A stretch of DNA of 13,115 nt from Oceanospirillales bacterium (GTDB lineage: Bacteria; Pseudomonadota; Gammaproteobacteria; Xanthomonadales; SZUA-36). The translations under genes and the position numbers were made by a program. Under the pieces are notes generated by a model that worked only from the letters and a program-made list of their open reading frames with translations, was not told where the DNA came from and did not search any database. The stretch is taken from assembly GCA_003232965.1 (NCBI GenBank), contig QIKG01000282.1, positions 1 through 13,115 on the forward strand. Direction: 5' to 3'. Below are positions 6,339 through 12,283 of the stretch, piece by piece (position 1 is the first letter of the stretch; every line of letters starts with the position of its first letter).

Positions 6339-7013
6339 TTATATAATGCCGCGCTCTGCTAATGATATCGGCCTGCCATCACCAATCACAAAATGGTCTA
6401 GCAAGCGGATGTCGAGCAAGGCCAGGGCATCGCGTAAGCGGCGGGTGATGGCTTCATCTGCACGGCTAGGTTCCGATACCCCCGATGGGTGGTTATGCGC
6501 AACGATGATAGCTGCAGCATTGTGCTTGAGCGCGCGTTCGGCCACCACTCGCGGGTAAACCGCAGCCCCATCGATAGTGCCCTTAAAAAGTTCTTCGTGG
6601 CAAATAACCCGGTGGCGGTTATCCAGATAAAGGGCAAGAAATACTTCACGCCGGCGGTCACGCAACAAACTAATCAGGTAGTTGCGAGTGTTTTCGGGAT
6701 CGGATAAGGCAGCTTTGCGTTGTAGTTGTTCCTTAAGGTAGCGCTGGTTGAGTTCGGTAATAGCTGATAGTTGGGCAAACTTTGCCGGACCAATGCCGCG
6801 AATACGGGTAAGTCGGGATTCATTACTATTAAACAAGGGTCGCAAACCCCCTAGGCTGTCGAGCATCTCGCTTGCAAGTTCTAGTGCGCTAACCCCAGCA
6901 AGACCGGTGCGCAAGAATATGGCCAACAGTTCAGCATCAGAAAGAGATGCCGCCCCTGAAGCCAGTAGTTTTTCCCGAGGTTGTAGTTGCTCTGGCCAGT
7001 CCTTAATGCTCAT
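6339..7013 (-). CDS. radC: RadC family JAB-domain protein (DUF2466/UPF0758)
   Basis: RadC was once linked to DNA repair, but that role is disputed and the biochemical activity is not settled. The chosen ATG at 7013 gives 224 residues (MSIKDWPEQLQPREKLL), the family length; an in-frame extension to 7082 adds an unconserved 23 residues. The N-terminal part has a helix-hairpin-helix (IRGIGPAKFAQL, residues 71-82). The C-terminal JAMM/MPN domain has HNHPSG at 173-178 and the aspartate of SRAD at 186, which form the metal site together with an upstream glutamate. The family's usual PREV reads PRVV here. The gene is divergent from dut across 121 bases and lies upstream of rpmB in ancestral order. 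An 8-bp inverted repeat covers its ribosome-binding region. Confidence 0.95.
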   Translation of the reverse strand: MSIKDWPEQLQPREKLLASGAASLSDAELLAIFLRTGLAGVSALELASEMLDSLGGLRPLFNSNESRLTRIRGIGPAKFAQLSAITELNQRYLKEQLQRKAALSDPENTRNYLISLLRDRRREVFLALYLDNRHRVICHEELFKGTIDGAAVYPRVVAERALKHNAAAIIVAHNHPSGVSEPSRADEAITRRLRDALALLDIRLLDHFVIGDGRPISLAERGII

Positions 7014-7018
7014 TGGAT

Positions 7019-7071
7019 TTTGCCTGTGTTTTGATGAAGTTAATTGTCGGAAATTTGCGGTTGCAGGCAAA
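7019..7071 (-). promoter_or_regulatory. 8-bp inverted repeat in the radC leader
   Basis: TTTGCCTG and CAGGCAAA lie at 7019-7026 and 7064-7071 with 37 bases between them. In radC mRNA the 3' arm contains the only AGG near the start, 9 bases before the ATG, so pairing could hide the ribosome site. The long loop makes this uncertain. Confidence 0.35.
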
Positions 7072-7099
7072 GGGGTAATCATCGTGTTGACATGTAGTC

Positions 7100-7105
7100 T
7101 ATAAT
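7100..7105 (+). promoter_or_regulatory. Probable -10 element for dut-algC-rluE
   Basis: A perfect TATAAT lies 29 bases before the dut ATG. A perfect -35 hexamer, TTGACA, is present at 7087-7092 but only 7 bases away, which is far too close for one polymerase to use both. No other good -35 stands 16-18 bases before the TATAAT. Transcription would begin near 7112. Confidence 0.5.
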
Positions 7106-7134
7106 CTTTAAATCAGGTAGGTTACAGAGCAGGG

Positions 7135-7599
7135 ATGTTAGTCTTGAATCAAATACAATTAAAAATAATCGACCCGCGCATTGGTGCAGCAATTGCACTA
7201 CCGAAGTATGCTACTAGCGGTTCTGCCGGGATGGACCTACGCGCCTGTGTGGATACAGCCCTGCTGCTGGCGCCGGGAGAAACTACGTTGATTCCCACCG
7301 GGCTGGCAATCCATGTAGCAGACCCGCAACTGGCTGCTATTATTTTGCCGCGATCCGGATTAGGGCATAAACATGGCATCGTATTGGGCAATCTGGTGGG
7401 CTTGATCGACAGCGACTACCAGGGGCAGTTATTTGTTTCCTGCTGGAATCGTGGCAGTAAACCATTCACTATTGAGGTGGGTGAGCGAATCGCCCAGCTT
7501 GTATTTGTCCCGGTAGTTCAGGCAAAATGGGAAGTTGTCACTGAGTTCAACACCAGTCACAGGGGTGAAGGTGGTTTCGGACATACGGGTAAGCAGTAA
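7135..7599 (+). CDS. dut: Deoxyuridine 5'-triphosphate nucleotidohydrolase (dUTPase)
   Basis: Hydrolyses dUTP to dUMP and pyrophosphate, keeping uracil out of DNA and supplying dUMP for thymidylate synthesis. It is a homotrimeric all-beta enzyme of 154 residues. All five motifs are present: SAGMDLRA (30-37), PRSGLGHKHG (72-81), GLIDSDYQG with the catalytic aspartate (89-97), ERIAQLVF (117-124) and the C-terminal lid RGEGGFGHTG (143-152). The ATG at 7135 directly abuts AGGG, which is poor spacing. TTG at 7144 lies 9 bases after AGGG and gives MNQIQLKIIDPRIG, closer to known N-termini, so it may be the real start. It is first gene of a plus-strand operon with algC and rluE. coaBC, which normally precedes dut, is missing. 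Confidence 0.97.
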   Translation: MLVLNQIQLKIIDPRIGAAIALPKYATSGSAGMDLRACVDTALLLAPGETTLIPTGLAIHVADPQLAAIILPRSGLGHKHGIVLGNLVGLIDSDYQGQLFVSCWNRGSKPFTIEVGERIAQLVFVPVVQAKWEVVTEFNTSHRGEGGFGHTGKQ

Positions 7600-7613
7600 T
7601 TCTGGGGAAATTA

Positions 7614-7640
7614 ATGGCGCTTGAACAAAAAAATGAATAA
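7614..7640 (+). other. Eight-codon upstream ORF overlapping the algC start
   Basis: ATG GCG CTT GAA CAA AAA AAT GAA TAA encodes MALEQKNE and has a good Shine-Dalgarno (GGGGA at 7604-7608, 5 bases before the ATG). It overlaps the algC ATG at 7633 in another frame and crosses an A7 run (7627-7633). Removing one A would fuse it in frame to algC. It could be a coupling uORF, a slippage site or a sequencing indel. Confidence 0.45.
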
Positions 7641-10113
7641 AAATAAAGAAGGGCTGCCCAAAGCTTGGCAGCGATTTGTGCGAAAACATAACCTCAAGCC
7701 ACCTCCGCTGCCCCGCTGGTTAGCGTTTGTTTTCTTTGGTTTGGGTTTGATGTTGCTGCTTTTAGGTGGTTTTGTATACTCCAAGAGCATGGCGATTGAA
7801 TCTGAGTACCGGGCCCTGGTCCGTACGGCGGAAGGTGTGTATAAGGAATCTGAAACCACGGTACGCCGGATGCAATCAACTCTGCGTTCCCCCTCGGCCA
7901 TCGAAAACGGGCGCGCACGGGTAAATAAAGAAATTGATTACCGTACATTACTTACAGTGTTGCGTGAAACCGACAAAAGCATTGTCGATGTACGAACTTT
8001 TGACGCTGACTTGCTGGAAAAACCGGTCAAATCCCTTGCCAATTCAATTTACCCTCAGGAATATGTGATCTACGATATGTTGCTGGAGGCGGACAATAGC
8101 GGCACCGCAGCGATTCAGGTATTGCAGGATGACGGTCGAAATTTGGTGGTTGGTATCACCAAGCTGAAAGATGAGAAGGGGGATATAGGGTATTTGCTGG
8201 TTAGTTGGAAGACTGAGGAGCTTTTCGAGCGCATTGATGCTGTCGGTGCAGTGAAGGGCTTTTTGAGTTTGCAGCAGTCTGCGGGAGCTAGCCATTTTGT
8301 CAGCTTGGAGTCTATTGGCAGAGCGCCTGAAGGTTGGGTTGGAGCCAACCGTAAGGCTATTCGAGGTTCACTTTTTTATATCAGCTGGTCACAACCGCCC
8401 CTGCCAGGACTGGAGTCTTCGAAAAACGCCAAATTATTGCTTTTGCTGGGATTATTGATTTTTGTTATCGGCTGGTTACGGAAACCTGAGCCACGGGTAA
8501 TTGATGAATCCCTGCCTGAGCTTGTTGCTGATACAAAAAAACAAAACGAGCTAGTGCTCCCCGATACTGAAAAACAACGCGAAGCTGAAGAAATGGCTAG
8601 CTTTAATAGTCAGCAGCTGGGCGTCGAAAATCCGGCCCCAGGGGCTGAGTCAGAGCCCGAGCCTGAACCTGAACTATATCAAGAATTACACCAACCGATC
8701 CCTGTTGCCAAGATTCCTGAGATTGAGCTACACCAGCGGATCAAGCCGGTCGCGAGCATATTCAAGGCTTATGATATTCGCGGCATCGTCAATGAAACCC
8801 TGACCGAGGATGCGGCCTGGTTTATTGGTCGGGCAGTTGGTACGGTAGCTGTCAGGCGAGATGCCGGCCCGGTTGTGGTCGCCCGTGATGGCAGAGTTTC
8901 AGGCCCGGCATTAATCAAAGCCCTAAAACAGGGGATATTAAGTACCGGCTGTGATGTTATTGAAATTGGAATGGTGCCCACCGGGGTGCTGTATTATGCC
9001 GCAGCTGAATTTGGCTCCGGTTCCGGGGTCATGGTCACAGGTAGTCATAATCCACCTGAATATAATGGCTTGAAAATGGTAATCGGTGGGGTAACGCTGG
9101 CCAGTGAGGAGATTCAAAACCTCTATCGAATGATAGGCGAGGATGACTTTGAGGATGGTGTTGGTGTAACCAGAACCGAAGGTGTGTTGTCGCATTATCA
9201 GGAGCGAATATCGACTGATATTCAATTGGCAAGGCCATTGAAAATAGTAGCCGATTGCGGCAACGGAGTAGGCGGCGTGAATGCGGTTTCCGTATTGCAA
9301 TCAATTGGCGCGGAAGTTTCTGCTCTTTATGATGATGTTGACGGCACTTTCCCGAACCACCACCCGGATCCCAGTGTGCCGGAGAATCTCGAAGACTTGA
9401 TCAAAGCGGTGAAAGGTACAAATGCCGATCTTGGTGTTGCTTTCGATGGCGATGCTGACCGTCTTGGGGTTGTAACTCCTTCCGGCGAAATAATTTACTC
9501 CGATCGATTGATGATTCTTTTTGTTCGGGATATTCTTTCGCGCAATCCCGGTGCTACCATCATTTATGATGTGAAGTGCTCTCGGCATTTGACCGATGCG
9601 ATTCGGGAAGCGGGTGGTGTTCCATTAATGTGGAAAACTGGGCACTCATTCATCAAGAATAAAATGCCGGAGATGAAGTCTCCTTTTGCCGGCGAAATGT
9701 CGGGGCACTTTTTCTTTAAGGAGCGCTGGTATGGCGTCGATGATGGTATTTATGCCGCCTGTCGTTTGCTGGAAATACTGGCCTGGAAAAATGAGTCGCC
9801 GGAAGAAGTGTTGAGTGCCTTACCTCACGGTGTTAGCACGCCTGAACTCAAGGTTGAAATGGCTGAAGGCGAAAATCATGCCTTTGTCGACCTGCTACAG
9901 GATCGTGCCCATTTTGATGATGCTGAGATCAATACTATTGACGGCTTACGGGTAGATTTTGACGATGGTTGGGGTCTGGTTAGAGCCTCTAACACCACGC
10001 CAATATTGGTGCTGCGTTTTGATGCTGATACGGAAAAGGCCTTGCATCGCATCCAAAATGCTTTCCGCGATTTAATCATGTCATTGCGCCCGGATTTAGA
10101 GCTGCCGTTTTAA
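7633..10113 (+). CDS. algC: Membrane-anchored phosphomannomutase/phosphoglucomutase (AlgC-like)
   Basis: Interconverts hexose 6- and 1-phosphates for exopolysaccharide, LPS or alginate precursors. Numbering from ATG 7633 (826 residues): cytosolic Lys-rich start, TM1 at about 29-50, a roughly 215-residue region likely in the periplasm, TM2 at about 266-282, then a Glu/Pro-rich linker (about 283-376, with SEPEPEPEL). The C-terminal 450 residues are a complete alpha-D-phosphohexomutase: AYDIRGI at the start, phosphoserine loop VTGSHNPPEYNG (S471), Mg2+ loop DGDADR (605-610), sugar loop GEMSGH (687-692) and phosphate site RASNTTP (784-790). Pseudomonas algC loci encode a comparable long N-terminal region. 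No Shine-Dalgarno precedes ATG 7633 and a TTG four codons upstream is possible; a short uORF overlaps the start. It is probably cotranscribed with dut and rluE. Confidence 0.93.
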   Translation: MNKNKEGLPKAWQRFVRKHNLKPPPLPRWLAFVFFGLGLMLLLLGGFVYSKSMAIESEYRALVRTAEGVYKESETTVRRMQSTLRSPSAIENGRARVNKEIDYRTLLTVLRETDKSIVDVRTFDADLLEKPVKSLANSIYPQEYVIYDMLLEADNSGTAAIQVLQDDGRNLVVGITKLKDEKGDIGYLLVSWKTEELFERIDAVGAVKGFLSLQQSAGASHFVSLESIGRAPEGWVGANRKAIRGSLFYISWSQPPLPGLESSKNAKLLLLLGLLIFVIGWLRKPEPRVIDESLPELVADTKKQNELVLPDTEKQREAEEMASFNSQQLGVENPAPGAESEPEPEPELYQELHQPIPVAKIPEIELHQRIKPVASIFKAYDIRGIVNETLTEDAAWFIGRAVGTVAVRRDAGPVVVARDGRVSGPALIKALKQGILSTGCDVIEIGMVPTGVLYYAAAEFGSGSGVMVTGSHNPPEYNGLKMVIGGVTLASEEIQNLYRMIGEDDFEDGVGVTRTEGVLSHYQERISTDIQLARPLKIVADCGNGVGGVNAVSVLQSIGAEVSALYDDVDGTFPNHHPDPSVPENLEDLIKAVKGTNADLGVAFDGDADRLGVVTPSGEIIYSDRLMILFVRDILSRNPGATIIYDVKCSRHLTDAIREAGGVPLMWKTGHSFIKNKMPEMKSPFAGEMSGHFFFKERWYGVDDGIYAACRLLEILAWKNESPEEVLSALPHGVSTPELKVEMAEGENHAFVDLLQDRAHFDDAEINTIDGLRVDFDDGWGLVRASNTTPILVLRFDADTEKALHRIQNAFRDLIMSLRPDLELPF

Positions 10114-10128
10114 TTACGGAGCAGACTG

Positions 10129-10680
10129 ATGGCTGAAATACTGCTGTTCAACAAGCCTTACGGGGTGCTCAGCCAGTTTACCGACACTGAGGATCGGCCG
10201 ACACTGGCGCAGTGGATCGATCGCCCGGGGTTTTACCTTGCTGGGCGTTTAGATCGTGACAGTGAAGGCTTGGTAGTGCTGACCAATGATGGCGCATTAC
10301 AACAACGGATCAGCCACCCCCGTTACAAAAAAGAAAAGACCTACCTACTGCAAGTAGAGGGCGTGCCAACGGCCCGGGCTTTGCAGCAACTAGCGGATGG
10401 TGTACACCTTAAAGATGGCCGAACAGGTCGCGCCGGGGTGCGTTTGTTGGCGCGCAAGCCGGCCTGGCTTTGGCCCCGTCAACCGCCGATAAGGCAACGC
10501 CGAAAAATACCGGTCAGCTGGATAGAGTTGGTAATCAGCGAGGGGAAAAACCGTCAGGTCAGGAGAATGACTGCCGCCGTTGGCCTGCCAACACTGCGCT
10601 TGATCCGAGCATCGATTGGTGATTGGCAACTGAACAAACTCCAACCGGGTGAGTTACAGAGCTTGGAGATAAAAACTTAG
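10129..10680 (+). CDS. rluE: 23S rRNA pseudouridine synthase RluE (RsuA/RluE family)
   Basis: Isomerises a uridine of 23S rRNA to pseudouridine (U2457 in E. coli). The catalytic motif GRLDRDSEGLVVLTNDG places the aspartate at 42. The opening LLFNKPYGVLSQF and the C-terminal SEGKNRQVRRMTAAVGLPTLRLIR are family hallmarks. The segment PPIRQRRKIPVSWIEL resembles E. coli RluE more than RsuA or RluB, and there is no N-terminal S4 domain, which also fits RluE. It has 183 residues. GGAG lies 7 bases before the ATG. The gene begins 15 bases after the algC stop, so it shares that operon; in Pseudomonas argB occupies this position. The exact target uridine is inferred from the family. Confidence 0.92.
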   Translation: MAEILLFNKPYGVLSQFTDTEDRPTLAQWIDRPGFYLAGRLDRDSEGLVVLTNDGALQQRISHPRYKKEKTYLLQVEGVPTARALQQLADGVHLKDGRTGRAGVRLLARKPAWLWPRQPPIRQRRKIPVSWIELVISEGKNRQVRRMTAAVGLPTLRLIRASIGDWQLNKLQPGELQSLEIKT

Positions 10681-10874
10681 GTTTAGCCTGGAAAGCTTAT
10701 GGTGGATGATACCTGTCCCCTATTCTCTCCCCGATGTCGCCTACTGATAGCAACCGCACCGAGCAGCAAATATAGCCACCATTTTAATCTAGGGGGGCTT
10801 TGTGTTCTCTGCGCCTCTGCGAGAGTTCCAGTCTAGCAATTGTAAAATCAAAAAAATGACTTTAAACGCTAGAT
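10681..10874. other. Convergent rluE-gshA spacer with repeat-like sequence
   Basis: This 194-base spacer lies between two converging genes. It contains CTCTGCG twice with an 8-bp period (10807-10813 and 10815-10821) inside a stretch resembling a dispersed intergenic sequence I recall from several bacterial genomes. TCTAGC and GCTAGA (10832-10837 and 10868-10873) form a distant inverted repeat. A 46-codon frame at 10699-10836 has no recognisable features and is probably not a gene. No strong terminator was found for either gene. Confidence 0.5.
10774..10799 (+). terminator. Weak hairpin, possible terminator after rluE
   Basis: AGCCACC (10774-10780) pairs with GGGGGCT (10793-10799) with one A-G mismatch and a 12-base loop. 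The following bases are only moderately T-rich (TTGTGTTCT). It is a weak candidate for ending the dut-algC-rluE transcript. Confidence 0.25.
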
Positions 10875-12275
10875 TTAATAGGCACATTCCTCAAAAACCG
10901 GGTCAACCGATTCATTCCAGTCGGAATGAAAGAGTCGCCGCTTTCGTTCTGCTGGTGAAATCCGAGTGTCAGCAGTAATTTGCAGGGGCTCAAGAAAGCC
11001 GGCTTCGTTATCACCAATGGCATTCAGGCGCGCGCGAGAAGTTAAACCCTGATGTGCTATTGCCAGTACATCTTTGGCAATATCAGCAATTATGCGACCC
11101 TTAAACTCTGCTTCTAAACCACGCTTTGCAACCATCAGGCGCATATCGACATGATCCTGAGTGGTCCAGTCACGACAGAGATCCCAGGCGGCATCTAGAC
11201 AGTGCTGGTCATACAACAAACCAACCCAGAAGGCCGGTAGCGCGCACAGTCGGCGCCAGGGACCGCCATCGGCACCGCGCATTTCGAGGAATTTTTTCAG
11301 TCGCACTTCCGGAAAAGCCGTGGTCATGTGGTCTTCCCAGTCGCGAATGGTGGGTAGTTCGCCAGGTAAAATCGACAATTTACCCTGCAGGAAATCGCGG
11401 AAGGACAAACCTGACGCATCAAGGTAGATGCCGTTGCGGTAAACAAAATACATCGGCACATCCAGCATATAGTCTACATAGCGCTCAAACCCCATGCCGG
11501 ACTCGAATATAAACGGCAGAGTGCCGGTGCGATCCGGGTCGGTATCGGTCCAGATATGCGCGCGGTAACTTTGATAGCCGCTGTCTTTGCCATCTACAAA
11601 GGGTGAATTCGCGAATAAGGCAGTGGCTATCGGCTGCAAGGCCAAGGATGTGCGAAATTTTTGCACCATATCAGCCTCGGATGAATAGTCCAGGTTCACC
11701 TGCACGGTGCAGGTCCGTTTCATCATGTCGATACCAAGATTACCGCGCTTAGGCATATAATCACGCATAATTTGATAACGGCCTTTGGGCATCCAAGAAA
11801 TATCTTCTCGGCCCCATTTAGGCTGAAAACCCATGCCCAGGAAACCAATATCAAGTGGCTCGCAAACCGAGCGAACATGCTCAAGGTGGGCGCTAACTTC
11901 CTGGCAGGTAGCGTGGATATCATCCAGCAGGCCGCCGGAAAGCTCCAACTGCCCGCCCGGCTCAAGCGTGATTGAGCAACCATCATCCATCATCAGGGCA
12001 ATGATGTTGCCTTCCTCGTAGACTGGATTCCAGCCCCTTCCGGAAAGCCCTTCCAGAACAACTTTTATTCCACGCGAACCAGCATAGGCCAGTGGTTTTA
12101 AATCATCACGGGTAAAACCAAATTTTTCGTGTTCGGTACCCATCCGCCAATCGGATTTTGGCTTGTTTCCGGATTCCAGGTAGGCTGTGAAGATACGTTG
12201 ATCACTAATAGGCTGATTTTTGTCCAAGTTGATTCTCTTTGGTATGTAATTCAGATGTACACTAGGATACATCAT
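10875..12275 (-). CDS. gshA: Glutamate-cysteine ligase, plant/alphaproteobacterial type
   Basis: ATP-dependent formation of gamma-glutamylcysteine, the first step of glutathione synthesis. The 466 residues match the plant-type family and not the E. coli type: GTEHEKFGF (46-54), LEPGGQLELSGG (104-115), GFLGMGFQPKW, RTCTVQVNLDYSSEADM (187-203), ALQPIATALFANSPF, MRGADGGPWRRLCALPAFW (332-350) and NESVDPVFEE. Cys124 and Cys344 align, from memory, with the CC2 redox disulfide of the plant enzyme; the plant-only CC1 cysteines are absent. The coordinates use ATG 12275, but its first 16 residues are not conserved. TTG at 12227, preceded by AAGAGA and giving MDKNQPISDQRIFTAYL, fits homologues better. 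The gene is divergent from the transporter gene and converges on rluE. Confidence 0.95.
   Translation of the reverse strand: MMYPSVHLNYIPKRINLDKNQPISDQRIFTAYLESGNKPKSDWRMGTEHEKFGFTRDDLKPLAYAGSRGIKVVLEGLSGRGWNPVYEEGNIIALMMDDGCSITLEPGGQLELSGGLLDDIHATCQEVSAHLEHVRSVCEPLDIGFLGMGFQPKWGREDISWMPKGRYQIMRDYMPKRGNLGIDMMKRTCTVQVNLDYSSEADMVQKFRTSLALQPIATALFANSPFVDGKDSGYQSYRAHIWTDTDPDRTGTLPFIFESGMGFERYVDYMLDVPMYFVYRNGIYLDASGLSFRDFLQGKLSILPGELPTIRDWEDHMTTAFPEVRLKKFLEMRGADGGPWRRLCALPAFWVGLLYDQHCLDAAWDLCRDWTTQDHVDMRLMVAKRGLEAEFKGRIIADIAKDVLAIAHQGLTSRARLNAIGDNEAGFLEPLQITADTRISPAERKRRLFHSDWNESVDPVFEECAY
12254..12273. promoter_or_regulatory. 20-bp inverted repeat between gshA and the transporter gene
   Basis: GATGTA (12254-12259) and TACATC (12268-12273) are perfect inverted arms with an 8-base spacer. 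They lie just before the transporter ATG and over the first codons of gshA if ATG 12275 is used, or in its leader if TTG 12227 is used. This size and symmetry suit a dimeric repressor or activator, but none is identified. Confidence 0.4.
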
Positions 12276-12283
12276 TCCAATTC

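Noticed and set aside
7014..7082. 23-residue N-terminal extension of RadC
   Set aside because: It is not conserved, would overlap the divergent dut promoter region, and the ATG at 7013 matches known RadC length.
10699..10836. 46-codon plus-strand ORF after rluE
   Set aside because: It has a weak ribosome site, no recognisable domain and runs through the repeat-like CTCTGCG sequence, so it is probably chance.
11126..11512. 128-codon plus-strand frame inside gshA
   Set aside because: It is antisense to a strongly conserved gshA segment and its product is rich in Arg, His and Ser without any family signature.
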